NCBI GenBank assembly: GCA_037127315.1
Contig: JBBBDQ010000398.1
Location: 5,857,501 to 5,921,500 of the forward strand
Source: Ascarosepion bandense
Taxonomy: Eukaryota; Mollusca; Cephalopoda; Sepiida; Sepiidae
Direction of reading: 5' to 3'
Length of the DNA: 64,000 bases
Position 1 is the first letter of the stretch, and every line of letters starts with the position of its first letter. Below, piece after piece: positions 19,536 to 31,800 of this stretch. The notes beneath the pieces were generated by a model that saw nothing but the letters and a program-made list of their open reading frames with translations, was not told where the DNA came from and did no database searches. A program made the translations under genes and the position numbers.

Positions 19536-20647
19536 TTCATGTTCTATCAGCGTTACTAAAACAGAAATGATGAATTTTACCAAATATCAATGACGTTATC
19601 ACTCGAAGGCTTCCAGTAGCGGCGGCAACTCAAAGAAAAAATAATGATTCAAGCTGTTGACTTTTCACAGTGCCTTAAACACAAGAATGGGAGTGATATC
19701 TTATCGATAATAAAAAATGAGATAACAGTTTGTGGACATAAGAAGACTATTTTTTAGGCATATTTTTAAGAGGAATATTTTATACATTCTATCCAACATT
19801 TCTACGGGCTGGTCAGTCAAAGAACGCTGAATGTTTTCTTGTAATAAAGTGTTGAATCTTTATATTATTCTTAACATAAACATGTGTGTATATATCAGTT
19901 CTTGTGTCTGCTTGCGTTTTTTTATTGTATCTCTGTGTGTGAGTGTTTGATTGCATATATAAATATGTGTACGATACGTCTTTTTTGTATCTTTTACAAT
20001 GATGTTCACTCTGTACAGGGCCCGAGAGACACTCGAGGTAGTGTGGTACAGATTAAAAGTCAAATTTATATGGAAGATAACTGTTGTTTCTGGACATGAA
20101 TAAGTTAAGATTGTAGTATTGTGGGGAAGAAAACTCTTGGGAATCGGTTGGTGAGAAGAAGCTACTCGAGTGGAATTTACATCTCACCAATGGAATACAA
20201 AAGGAATGAAGGTGGGTCGCTACAAAATTTTCCTCCATGAGAAAACAGTTGTAGGGTAGAAAATAATTCGTCACCTACAATAATGCAGAGACTCTTTTGA
20301 ATTCTAACAAGTGGTGAAAGTTAAAACAAGAAAGCTCCTGCTCATATATGGCGACAGTGCTCTAATTTCAGCCTGATAATTTTAAATATCTGCGCTGAGT
20401 TCAAACCCCAAGACGAGCTAAAGATACGGGGCCTCCCTGAGGAAACATTGTTGTAATTTATGGGTTCGATCGGCGATGATGGCGATGATGGTTTGAATGT
20501 GCTTAGTTTTTGTCCCAATCAGCTGTTACAGACAGGTGAGAGTAGATCGAAGGTGCTAAATAATGTTTATCGAGGTTAGAACGTTTGCGTTACGATCAGG
20601 TGACATTCATTCTTTGAAACAATTAGGCAGCCATTATACATACATAT
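19536..20647. other. Unclassified
   Basis: No coding or repeat match was recognised. GAGTTCAAACCCC near 20398 resembles a polymerase III B box but has no visible A box or tail. Confidence 0.35.
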
Positions 20648-20940
20648 TCTACTCTTTCAGTTTCATTTCTTACACTTTCCACCTGAAGAACTCTTTTCCG
20701 TATACTTGCTTCCTTGAATAGCGACAATCTGCAAAAGTTCAAGTGCAACGTTCATTGCCATCTTTTATCTCCTTGATTCCCATCTTCTACTTATCCTGTC
20801 TCCGACACGCCCAGTACCTTTTTCTCTTTTCCTCTCCCCGCTTTTGTCTCATGTAACACTCTGCGCACCATCGGCAGCACTGCCTTGCTTGGCGTGAACT
20901 ATTATTAAAAAAAAATTAGAACGACAGTCATGTATATATG
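20648..20940 (+). pseudogene. Segmental copy of LINE 3' end
   Basis: Nearly identical to 18888-19180, including ~20 bp past the A tail (TTAGAACGACAGTCATGTA). Shared non-element flank argues for DNA duplication rather than a new retrotransposition. Confidence 0.8.
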
Positions 20941-21699
20941 TGTATATATGTGCGCACTCGTGCGTGTGCACACAAATAAATGTGTAGTTCTTAGAGTTTG
21001 AGTTTTGTCTAACGGTATATCAACATCTGTGGATTATTTAATGCAATAAGGTGGAGTTTTAAGGTATTTTTTAAATGTTCGGTTATAGGGAGAAAGTTAA
21101 TTTATTGAGATTTTTAGTGATTAAATTTGTTTTATTTTTAATTTTAGAAAACTGAAGGTGACGTCTAGTTTTGTATTCAAAATGTACTGTTGGTAATAAC
21201 TTTTCTTCAAAAATGATTATGGCAGTTTTCTTTGCCTTAAAATATGTATTATCGTCATATTTTTAAAAATGTTATTGTTGGCAATATTTCTCCTTCAATC
21301 ATGTATATTTTTCTATAAAAAATTATTTTATGTATATATTTCTATAAAAGTCTGTTTTTATACTTCCAAAGTGTTTTGACCCCAGTTTAGGGGTTAACTA
21401 TTTGCCATAGCTGTGACTCTAGCAGGTACGACCACTCTGGGTCAGGGACATGTGTAGTAAATAAGAGATGAAATGTAACTCTGAGCCATTATGTGAATCT
21501 GAACTCACAGACACACGCAAAAGACAAACACAAACAGTATTCTTTCGTTTAATTTTACTTCATTTATGCAACATGTTAATTTAGGATCGAGGCTCTCCAC
21601 AACGTCTTATCCTTTACAGCTCTAAACAATATTTATCACCGTGCTATCCATGTCAATGCATAATCTGCCATCGACATGTACGGACCCTTTAGATATGTT
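20941..21699. other. Unclassified AT-rich sequence
   Basis: No feature recognised. Confidence 0.4.
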
Positions 21700-21850
21700 A
21701 GCGGTCATTTCCTGCTTTTCTTCTTGTCTTTAATATGTCCTGTGAGGAACAAACTCGTCAAGCTTTCTTTCCTGATTACATCTATCTGAGAAATTTCAGT
21801 TGTATCTTTCTGATTTTGTATATAAGTGTTAAAAATAATTAAGCTAGTTC
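21700..21850 (-). pseudogene. RTE-like LINE C-terminal relic
   Basis: The minus-strand frame reads QNQKDTTEISQIDVIRKESL then TSLFLTGHIKDKKKSRK. It parallels the RKRQLKFLG-IMRKE-LEN-LTG-I motif string of RTE-type copies. Confidence 0.5.
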
Positions 21851-22438
21851 CATGTGACGGGATGCAAAAAAAAACTGTATGAAATAATATTTGTGTGCCG
21901 GTGTAATTCATGAACGATAAGCCTTTAACACCGCCTGCCACCGTCTTCGTACATAAAGTTTCAGTTGTTGATTCCTTTTTAGTCGCAGGTTGGTTGCTTA
22001 TATTATTTTTTCTATTAAATTTCTTTCAAGCTAATCTTAGTTTTCACCAAGAAAATGGTTTGGAAATTTACCGTTGATAAGTGCTTGTTTAATGTTACTT
22101 AATACTCTGTGAAACAATGTGTCTGAAGAGGAAATCATTTTAGCACAATAAATCATGTTTTAGATAAAAAATATTTTCCCAAAACATGTTGTTGATGAAA
22201 CAAATAAGATTACATTTAAAGAAATTTAGAAAAAATAATATAACCATCCAACTTGATAAAGTTATATAACTTAGCAATTCCTCACTATTATAAAAATAAA
22301 AATAAAAAATAAAAATAAATTCTTTGAAATAACAAATCTATAGGTTAACTTCTCATTTATCAAAATTAAGTTCGATTCACGCAGATATAGACGAATGTAT
22401 GCAAATACATACACGCATTATATATATATATATATATT
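21851..22438. other. Unclassified
   Basis: AT-rich. An AAAAATAAAAAT run is at 22285-22320 and a short TA run at 22419-22437. Confidence 0.4.
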
Positions 22439-23575
22439 GGACCTCGAATTATTTTTCGCTGATTTTTCATAAAAAGTAATATTTATTTACAAAAATTAGT
22501 TGTCACTGAAAATATTGTCCACCTTTAATCATTATTTTTTTCAGAACTTTCTCAGAGCATGTGAATTTCACTTCGGAGAAAAAACACGTCGTTTGAAGCT
22601 AACCATGAGTTGACCCATGTTTTGCCTCTTCATAAGAATAAAAGTGCTGCTCAACCAGACCATGTGTCTTTGATCGGAACAAGTGATAATCGGACGGGTC
22701 AATGTCTGGTGAATACGACGACGGAAAATGAGTTCACATTTCTAACGAGGTTTTTCACCCGTTTTGCAACATGTGGACTAGTATTTTTCATGCTACAAAA
22801 TAACTTTGTTGTGTCTCTGCTCGTATAGCGGTCGTTTTTTCTTCAATATTCGGCTAAAACGTTATAGTCGATGACGATCACCCATGATGGCTTCGGTTGG
22901 TTTGCTCAACTCATAATAAACTGTATCCAGCTGATTTCATCAAATGCAGAGAATTAGCTTTCAAACATTGATACTTGGCTTTGCCGTCGATGTTGAGGTA
23001 TGACCGAACTTAACGCATGATCTTCTTTGCTTAGAGTTATCAAAGTGTTTTACTTTTCATCTCCAATCACAAAGAAGCAATTCACATAATTAACAGGCCG
23101 CCGTTCGATGTCTCTTTGCTTAAACTCGTACGGTACCCAATGTCCTTGCTTTTGAATAATTCCTAATTCTTTCAAACGTTTCAAAACTGTTGTGTGGTCA
23201 ACTCTTAATGTTTCTCCAAGTTCAGCATGCTTCTGACATGAGTCTTCATGAAGCCATACCTCCAGTTCTTCGTTTTCAAAATTTTCGGTGTTCAAAACCT
23301 TTTCTTTATCTTCAACATCAGAATGATTATTTTAGAAACGTCTAAACCAATCTCTGCATGTTGATTCCGAAAGGTTAAAGTCACCTTAAGTCTCAACAAG
23401 AATGTTGCGTGCAGATTTCTTTTAAATGAATTAGTGCAGTAAAATACCCCGTAAATACATTTTCTTTGGCACGAAATCCGACGTGTTTAACACGATGAAA
23501 AACAAAGTTGTTTACACTTCTTCAAAATGACATACTCTGAATTTCAATCTTGCTTATAATATTTACTTATATATA
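22439..23575 (-). pseudogene. mariner transposase relic
   Basis: The N-terminal start resembles SDFVPKK-YLRG-L (23490-23430). The second helix-turn-helix is well kept at 23295-23050: LGETLRVDHTTVLKRLKELG, then IIQKQGHWVPYEFKQRDIER. The first catalytic Asp appears in VIGDEK. Downstream, HLFRSM- and SSYEEVK-like blocks are degraded, and the C-terminal EKIMIKGGQYFQ is readable at about 22530-22500. Many frameshifts and stops. The family normally moves DNA by cut and paste. This copy is dead. Confidence 0.8.
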
Positions 23576-24082
23576 TATATATATATAAAATTCAACAATT
23601 CAATTCAACACGGCCGTCAGTTAATTCTCTTTCATTTTTTTGCGAACCCAGACGATGTCAGTTTTTTCTTTTCTTGTTTATTTTATTTTATTTTGTTTTA
23701 TCTTTTTCTTTTTTTATTTTTATTTTTATTTTTATTTTTTAATTTCTTTGCAAATCTATTTAAAAGGGAAAATTAGACTGGTTTTTCTCCAGTTTCTGAA
23801 AGGATTTTTCTGTTGCTGAGGTGATGTGTTATCCCCCGTGGGGATTTTCATATCGAAATGATCATCCAACATCACTGAATTAATCCTTTTTTAATTTATA
23901 TTTGCTCTGTAACATTTTATTACATGGAGCTCTATTCCTGTATCATTTTTTAATATTAAAATAAAATTTTTAATATTAATTATGATCAGGTTTTTGGAAT
24001 TTACCTTCCTGCTTTTTTCCGCTTGGTTAAATATCTGAATTAAAATATATATATATATATGAAATGATTTGTATGTGGATAA

Positions 24083-24120
<38 letters not shown>
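23576..24120. other. T-rich unclassified sequence
   Basis: TTTTATTTTATTTT-type low complexity is at 23670-23750 and (TA)n at 24045-24060 and 24087-24117. TTTGTATGTGGATAACTA at 24068-24085 next to the TA run matches the 3' end of the hammerhead SINE, so a tail fragment of that family may lie here. Confidence 0.45.
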
Positions 24121-24124
<4 letters not shown>

Positions 24125-24577
24125 CAAATTAAATAAATTAAAAACATTGTGTCTGCTTATTTTTAATAAAATCCTTTCAAAATCACGGATAATCTTTCGC
24201 GTATTAGGAGCCGTCAATTAATATAATCAGCTATAAATACTGTAGTAATGTTCTATAACGTTTGTTGAAAAAACCGTTTTTTCATACTTTAACACATGCA
24301 TGACTATGACATTACAACATAAAAAATTATATTTTAGACAATTTTCACGTTCTAATGAACGCCAAGCAATTTGTCAACTTTTATACTTGAATCAAGAAAG
24401 ATATTTACAGTAATTTTTAGCAATACAATTTAGCGGTTATTTTTGTTACCACAACTCAAAACCCTGAAGATGATCTCGAAAGATTATCCATTAGTATGAA
24501 CGGATTTTATTAAAAAAATAAATATACACAATATTTGCAATTTGTTTAATCTGACATTTCTAACAGAAAATTTGCTG

Positions 24578-24611
<34 letters not shown>
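24121..24611. repeat. Dispersed repeat, copy 2 (partner at 17.19 kb)
   Basis: Aligned to 17186-17440. It extends through CCTGAAGATGATCTCGAAAG and AAATTTGCTGCC into a TA tract (24580-24611). Its ends return to AACATTGT/ACAATATTTGC, AATTTGTTTAATCTGACATTT, an inverted version of its start, so the copy is roughly palindromic at its termini (TGTCAAATTAAA versus TTTAATCTGACA). Confidence 0.6.
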
Positions 24612-24616
<5 letters not shown>

Positions 24617-24689
24617 TTGATATAACATTAAGAGACTAAATTCCTGATTTTTATTTTAATATTATAAAAATTATATTTTTCCTGTTTTA

Positions 24690-24957
24690 TTGATGGATAT
24701 CTGCTCGGAACGAGAATTCTTGGAGCTGAGTTTGAATTCCAGTTGAATTCTTTGTATTCACTTACGCGCAAATCTTCATGCTCCCTCCTGTTATGGGTGT
24801 TAAATAGCAGAACAGATTGAGTTCTATAGCCTTTGTTGGCAAGCAATCTGGCGCAGAAAATAATGGCAAGCTTTTGCATAAAATCTTCTGTCCAATCAAT
24901 TGTCTCTTTCGAGACATGATCACCCAAGCGTGTATCAGGCATGACACCTAATTAAAT
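24690..24957 (+). mobile_element. tRNA-derived SINE copy
   Basis: GGATATCTGCTCGGAACGAG, B-box GAGTTTGAATTCC, TTCACTTACGCGCAAAT, GTTCTATAGCCTTTG, the CTCTTTCGAGACATG hairpin and the terminal CAAGCGTGTATCAGGCATGA are all present, diverged and slightly shortened in the middle. Confidence 0.85.
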
Positions 24958-25639
24958 AACTACTAGCTTAAATGCCAAAATTTGTGCGGATTTCTTATTC
25001 AGAAGTGAGAGTAATGACGATGGAGTGACTGGTAGACGTTTCAGCTGAATTTTTATTTTTTTGACGGCATATTCCATGTCGCTTATCCTTAACTCTAGGA
25101 CCAATGGATGATTTGAATAGCCACTTTCACACATAACGTATTGAAGGCAAATGGGACAACGGAAAGCAACGCGTAGCCTACCTAACAAGTTTCCGCTGAT
25201 TGCTTGCCGAGCAGGAATTACGAGACATATTAAAAGATACAAAGTTTATTAAGAGCTACAAAAGACGGGATATTCTCGAGAGCCATGATCGCCAACCTTC
25301 TGAAACGGCACGGCAAACACACGGAGAACTATTCGCTGCAGCCTAATATACATGTTCTGGCAATATTTAGTATAAATGGTACTGTTTAGAACAAAAATGT
25401 TATGGACCAGGTTAAGGTCCGAAAAGATTAACAGGACCACAAGGGTAGAAATAAAAAATATATATTAACAAGAAATAACAATACAAAATATGGAAGGGGT
25501 TAGTATGACTGTCAGTCTGGTTTGGAGTGAACTACTACCAACTCGACTCTCCTTTTCTTGAGAAGCGTAGTATATATAGTGTTAGGACAAGTTCATTCTA
25601 GATTTACAGTTAAGGACCCATGACAAAAAATAAACGCTC
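24958..25639. other. Unclassified with an RTE-type LINE scrap
   Basis: At 25250-25320 (+) the text GAGAGCCATGATCGCCAACC and GGCACGGCAAACAC is the 3' coding end of the RTE-type LINE. Otherwise nothing is recognised. Confidence 0.4.
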
Positions 25640-26240
25640 TATGCTAAAACCTTTTTTTATGTGCTGCGTCCCGTCAGGATGTACACGATATTAGCTCTCC
25701 TCTATTTTCTGTTCTTTGGAACTCTTAATAATTTTTGTAATTTTAAAAAATTTCTTCCTCAACCTGTTCAGCCATCTATTTACGCAACCTCAAGTATTTC
25801 ATGTGTTGCTTTTCGTTATGTCTCATGTCTTCAATCCCGTGAGTATCATATTTTCTAATCTCTCTTTCCTGATTATATTTCCTAGAAATTTCAGCTGTCT
25901 CTTCCTGATACTAAGTATACTTTTAGATTTTGTTTTCATTTTCATAAAAACTTCATTGTTGCTCGCATATTCCGTCCTATGTATCCTCAGTATCCTTCTG
26001 TAGAACCACATTTCTGTTGATTCAAATCTTTTCTACATATTTAATGGGATTTTTCAGCCTTCGCTGGCATGAAGGAGGACAGCTATCACGAAACACTTCA
26101 GTGCCCTTTTCTTTGCTTCTAACGACGTTTCTTTGTTAATTCGCTGCTTAGCTTTTAAAATGCATGTTTAGCTTTCTCAGATCCTAGGCTTCTGATGCAT
26201 CGCACTTTCCATCCACTGTTAAAACACTTGGAAAAATCTT
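25640..26240 (-). pseudogene. RTE-like LINE C-terminal relic
   Basis: On the minus strand, a degraded EAKKRALKCFVIAVLLHASE-like block (about 26130-26070) is followed by MWFYRRILRIHRTEYASNNE and ILSIRKRQLKFLGNIIRKER, LENMILTG. This is the conserved region between RT and 3' UTR of RTE-type elements. It carries multiple stops and frameshifts. Confidence 0.75.
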
Positions 26241-26415
26241 AAAGCCATTTTAGAAATAATTAGTACACAAAAAAAACAGAGCAGTCTCAACAAAATGAAA
26301 GCCAAAAATGTGAAAATAAATTAATGGTTGGCTTAGATATTAAATCCTCTTTTTTATGCTAGGTCTCGGGTAATGACCCGGAAAGTGATTCTACTAAACG
26401 GAAAGCAAAAAAATG

Positions 26416-26488
<73 letters not shown>

Positions 26489-26994
26489 TTATTGACATTT
26501 TAATGTCTGTCAGTCAATCCGTCTCATTCTAAGCGGACTATTGTCAAATTTTGCGTAGAGTGGCACATGCTGCAATTCTATAACGCATTTTCAAAGCCCA
26601 GTCACACGAGTGACAGGTGATAACGGTTGGTGTATATTAGATACCGCCATACATTTTTTTCTCAAGTTCGCCCAAAGCAAGGCAGTATAGCTTCTGAGAC
26701 AGAATAGATTACTGGAAGAATTAGTGAAATAATAAAACATTACCAAATACCGAGAACAAAAGTGGAATACAGGAGAAGAATAGCTAGCGACTGACACTGC
26801 ATTTAATTTTTTGCAGGAAGTTAGCTGGGAAGCATGGATTTCGAAGAGAGTTCCTCAAACGAGGAGTATTACAAAATAATCTGTTAATAAAGGACTGACT
26901 GTTTCATCTAACCAGCAGAATTTGATGAGAGTTTGTCGCTACTCTAGTAGTAAATAATAAAACATTTCTATGTATTTTCTTACCAAAGTTAGAC
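26241..26994. other. Unclassified; trinucleotide repeat and a LINE 3' scrap
   Basis: (AAT)n changes to (AAG)n at 26416-26487. The block 26648-26720 (TTCTCAAGTTCGCCCAAAGC then AAGGCAGTATAGC) resembles the reversed 3' terminus of the Jockey-type LINE. Confidence 0.45.
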
Positions 26995-27645
26995 AAATCA
27001 ATCATCCGACTGGAATACTGTTATCATATCTGGTCAGGCGCCCCTGCTGTTCGTCTCAGTGTTCCCGAGAGGCTCTAAAGGGGAATCCGTAATGTGATTG
27101 TTCCTGACCTGGCCGCTCTACTCCAGCTACTTTCTCACCGGCAGGATCTGTCTCTTCTACAAATATTTTCATGGCTTCTGCTCCAACTGTTCACTGGTCA
27201 CTGGTGCCCCCTCCACAAGAATTTACTCGTGCAAATAGACTGGCAACAAGGTCCCACAATTTTACAGTTAAATCAATGAAATGTAAGCGACAATTCTATT
27301 CCATCAGCTTATTTCTAGCATTTTTCCGCCTGTGAAAACTCCCTTCTTTGCTTTCTTAACGGCTACAACCTCACGAATTTAAATCCAATGTCAATTCCAA
27401 TCTCTTATCCACTTGACTCCAGCCCTTTCTACATCACCTCGGGTACCTTGCTCTTTTCCTTTCTTTCTACCTTTGCAACCGCTTTCACTCTCGTGTTCAC
27501 ATCCTTCTCTTGCCTTTTCTCTGTCACCCCCTCTGTAGCTGGTTCGTCTTTCTCGCCTCCTACCTAAACCTTGTAGTCTGTTATGTAACCCCCTTCACAT
27601 CAGTGACGGTGCCGCCTTGCTTTAGGTGAAATGATAAAAAAATAT
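26995..27645 (+). pseudogene. Jockey/CR1-like LINE 3' end, diverged
   Basis: Readable blocks: CTGGAATACTGTTATCATAT (EYCYHIW), TTTCTCACCGGCAGGAT, AATATTTTCATGGCTTCTGC and GGCTACAACCTCACGAATTT, then a 3' UTR ending TTTAGGTGAAATGATAAAAAAA. Several frameshifts. Confidence 0.75.
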
Positions 27646-27694
27646 TGAAACTGGTCAATACCTGAAAGCTTGGATGTGCGGACATTGCGACAGA

Positions 27695-27800
27695 GAGAGA
27701 AATTGGTGAGTAGTTTGAATTCCAGTCGAGTTCATTGCATTCATTTTCGTGCAAATACCATGGGAATGGTTTGAGTCTACCTCTTCTCCTCCAATCTATG
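27695..27800 (+). mobile_element. SINE fragment
   Basis: TTTGAATTCCAGTCGAGTTC, ATTGCATTCATTTTCGTGCA and CCAATCTATGGGTCA match the middle of the SINE family. Both ends are missing. Confidence 0.7.
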
Positions 27801-29456
27801 GGTCATGTAGTAAAAAATCATGATTATCTCTGAAAATTTCTTTCAACTAAAAATTTAAAATAATAATTTAAATAACCTTGAATGTTTGATAATAAACGAG
27901 AAACAAAACAAATCAGTTAATCGATCTATATTCGGGGACAGCAAACATTGTATAAGTGTGATTCACGTTAATTTTCTCTTCATCTATCAACTTAATGAAA
28001 GTACGAATTAATAAAATTACATTTTATCATAATATATCCACCATTATTTACAATAGTCAGCTTTTTGATATCGCCTGATATTCCGATATTTGATATTTCG
28101 TAGGTTTCGATGTGAAAATATGTTTGATTAATGTAGTTTTCATTAGAGAAAATTTTATCCAATCAAAATATTTTAAGCGCCAGAAAAGTTGGTACAAGGA
28201 TCGGCGAATATGGCGGTTTGATTCAAGCAGACCAACCGAGTTTCCGTATCCTGTTCTGCGATATCCTTTTTGTATTCCGTCTTGCGTTGTCATGAAGGTA
28301 AACAACAGACTAACCTGTTGATTAGCCCATGTTGCTTCGACAAATCTTTTCTGGGTACGTATAAATATTTATTTTAAGTTTCATTGCATTTCACTAAATG
28401 AGTAACACTCTGACGAAACCGCGTCACAAACAAATATTATCCTTTTTCCACATGGCTTCACCTAAATATATTTTGAATGCAATTGATTTCCATCAGCTAT
28501 TGATAAAATGTTTTACTGGTATTATTTTACTATAAAAATATAATTTATATTTGATGATGTTTTGTTTGTGGATTCACTCTCTGTCTATAGTTGGAATCAC
28601 AACAGGTTCTAGCACCCCAGGCAGGGTGGATCTGGAAATAACAGCCGTTAAGTGGTGATTCCAAGCTTCTCAAAACCTCTAATCTGCCGATCAGAGGCCT
28701 TGCAGTCGGATTTAGACTATCGTCTGGAGAGTTAAGTCTGTGTCGTTTCAGCCTAGATATGGCAGGTGTAATTTTTGAGCTGATATGGCTCTTGTAAAGG
28801 TAGATAGAGGTAGGGGTGTTAGTAATTTTTTTTTTTAATTTTTCCTGGTTTGTATATTCGAGTTGCACTTGATGTTTGGGTTAAGCTTAATTCACAATAG
28901 GTGTTCAAGACATGGTGCCTTCTCGAGAGACTCCACTTCATTTGAGAAAGACGAAAAGTCAAGGTCTGCGCAAGAATGATGGGTTGTTACTAGTTTGCTT
29001 CTGGTGGTACTGAACATAATCGATCGGACTTACTCCCATTGAACTGCTATAGTTAAGTCAGAGGAGTGATCAGCTGCCAATGTCAGGTCATCTAGATTTT
29101 TGTAACTTTAAGTGTACTCATATTGTACTTGTCAATCCACTGCCTTTAAGTGTTAGATTCAATATGAAGGTAATATTATGCGGGGAATGCTGATTTGGCT
29201 TGAGATGACATCAATCAGGAGTGCACAACCTCAATTCACGCGTTGTCAGTGATACACTGAAAGATAAACCTCAAATAGGCGCTTTATGTATGCGCGTCCG
29301 AAAATAAAATCCTTAAAAAGGTGGATATATAAACAAACGCTCCAGACATCACAGGATATCCTAGCGCCTGCGTCCCATAAGAAGGCGTGGGTCTGCACCT
29401 CACATACTGGCTCATAGTAAAACACAAAATACATTAATTAATAATATGTAATTTCA
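27801..29456. other. Unclassified, partly GC-richer
   Basis: The interval 28545-28870 stays open for 107 codons on the minus strand and has less skewed composition (RLKRHRLNSPDDSLNPTARP, IHPAWGARTCCDSNYRQRV). I do not recognise the product. It may be a transposon or exon relic. The rest shows no feature. Confidence 0.35.
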
Positions 29457-29765
29457 TATGTGCGTTGTGGTGTAGTGGATATCGGCTTGGAACGAGAAAT
29501 CGGAGAGCCGAGTTTGAATTCTGGTTGAATTCCTTGCATTCACTTACGCACAAATACCCTTCGGAAAGGTATTAATCCGTCTCTTCCATCCAGTTATGGG
29601 TTAAATAACAGGACAGATTGGGTTCTATAGCCTTGGTCGGCAACCAGTCTATCGCAGAAATCAATGGCACAGTACTACGAGATAATCGTCTGCCCAGTTA
29701 GTCATGTCTCTTTCGAGACATGATCGCCCAAGCGTTTATCATGTATGGTACTTAACTGACTGAAT
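29457..29765 (+). mobile_element. tRNA-derived SINE, full-length
   Basis: A complete copy. The A box region (TGTAGTGGATATCGG) and B box GAGTTTGAATTC lie in the first 65 bp. Then come TTCACTTACGCACAAATACC, the GGTTCTATAGCCTTGGTCGG block, the 8-bp hairpin CATGTCTC-TTTC-GAGACATG (29704-29723) and the terminal TTAACTGACTGAA. The tRNA head implies polymerase III transcription and LINE-dependent mobilisation. It resembles the OR-type SINEs known from octopus (recognition from memory of the family's layout). Confidence 0.9.
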
Positions 29766-30700
29766 TTCATATATAAAACTTTCAAGACTTGCTTTTGTTC
29801 ATTAGTCTATGCGAGATAACATTTAACTCCGTTTACAAGTACATCCTGACAGTTGCAATAGCCGCTGTATCTTGGCGGTGTTTGCCATGATCCAGTAACT
29901 ACAGGTGATTGTAGGTCCTTCACAACAGAAAGTAAACCAAATGCAACATCAGGTGATCACCAGTAAAGTATCCTAAGATCAATGGGGAAATAATGGGGAA
30001 AAAATGGGTTCTATCAAAGGTTATCCTTCTTTGAACATCATTCACTGTCACTATAGAATCGCAAATAATGAACTGTGAAAAATAACAGAAACAAAATCAC
30101 TTGATCACTACCAAGATCAGCAACAACTAAAAGGGATAAAATTTGTACCTCGAAGAGAAAATAATAACGTAATCATGATGTTAACATTCCACACTATTTC
30201 AAATAGAATGTTCAGAAGGAAGCCCTTATTCATACTGAAAGGAACGATAAAAGCTACTGAACTCTAGAAACCTGTTTTTCTAAAAGAAAATTCATTTGAG
30301 AGGAAGATTTTGAAAATTTCGACTTAAAACACTAATGGCTGCTCTGGCCTATAATGTCAAATATTACCAGAGTTGGTGACTATTAGATTTGTAACTCGCC
30401 ACACCTCAGAGGCCAAAATCTGATTGAGGCTCGGATCAGTGTTTTCTGACCATCGCTATCTTATCAATCTCTGCTATTTTCTAAGAATTTTTCTGTTTTA
30501 GAAATTAAATTAAGCACAACTAACAATTACAGAAAAACAAATTTTCGCGAAATTTACGTTATTCTAGGATCTTTTTTTTTCGTCTAAATCCGTGAATTTG
30601 CTTTGTTTTCCCATGTGAAGTCTAAAAAGATAAAAAAGATATATTGCACTGTATTTTATTTATGTTGTTAAAACATCACTCAATAAATCCCGGGCCTAAC
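29766..30700. other. Unclassified
   Basis: No feature recognised. Confidence 0.4.
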
Positions 30701-31800
30701 TAACAAAACATCAACTTTTAGACAAGATTTGACTTTATTCATCGACATAGTTTCCTTCTAGTTTAATACACAGATTCCAACGCTTCTCTAAAAATTCGAT
30801 GCATTCTTTGTAGAGCGATTTGAATTTGGCATCAAAATACGCCTCAGTTTTTATATCACTTCATCATTGGAGACAAATCTCTTTCCATGGTGCATTCTTT
30901 TAAGGTCTGCAAACAGCCAGTAGTCGCAGGAGGCAGATCTGGAGAATAGGGTGGAAGCAGAAGCAATTCGAAGTGCAATTTATGTAGTTTTGCCATCGGG
31001 TGATCGACTTATGACATAGTTCATTATCTTTGTGAAAGATCACTTTTTGTCCCTCATTTGTGGCTGTTTTTTTGGTGCTTTTTTCATTTAAACGCACCAA
31101 TAATGCTATATAATATTCGCTATTGATGTTTCTTCAAATTACGTCTTTGGTCGCTTTGGACGGCTTTCACCATTTGCTGTCCATTCAGCTGACTGTCAAT
31201 TTGACACTGGAGTGAAGTGGTAAATCGATGTTTTATCTATTATCACATATTTACGCAAAAAACATATTCTTGTTGCGTTAAAAGATTTGCAAACAACGCG
31301 CTGAATTGTAAACGCGTTGTTGTTTTTGTTCCACTGTGAGCAAACGCTGCACCCACTTTGAACACAGATTTCCCATTGACAAATGTTCATGCAAAATTGT
31401 GAATACACTACCTTATTATATGTTTAACTTTTCTGCTATGTCACACAACTTCAATTTACGATCGTCCAAAACGAGTTTGTGGATTTTGGGGGTATTTTTC
31501 GGGACAACTACCGATTTGGGGTGACCTGTGCGTTCAGCATCATTTGTGTCTGTATGACCGCGTTTAAAGTTTTCATACCACCTTTTAACCATTGTTTCCG
31601 ATAGAGCAGAGTCCGAATGGCTCTAATCGATCTATTGCTTTGCTTGAACAGTATTTTCCACCAGAAAACAATGCTTTAGCCACAAACGAAATTCAGATAT
31701 TTCCATTGTTTTGAAAATTTATAAAAAATAGCTTCACTTAAATAACTGTAATGTGTAAATAAATAATGCGATTTGGCCCAAATTTTGTCACGTGCCATTT
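30701..31800 (-). pseudogene. Second mariner transposase relic
   Basis: On the minus strand: MEISEFRLWLKHCFLVEN near 31705, KRWYENFKRGHTDTNDAERT (about 31600-31540), VLDDRKLKLCDIAEKLNI, then after a degraded interval QKVIFHKDNELCHKS with the second catalytic Asp (about 31040), ICLLRLLAVCRP in place of the SPDL-PSDYWLF block, and a C-terminus like LYKECIEFLEKRWNLCI-L-GNYVD. It differs from the relic at 22.4-23.6 kb, so two mariner lineages are present. Confidence 0.8.

Noticed and set aside
20461..20490. GATGATGGC short repeat
   Set aside because: Only three imperfect units; no neighbouring structure.
26416..26487. CRISPR-like or coding repeat
   Set aside because: It is a simple AAT-to-AAG trinucleotide repeat without spacers.
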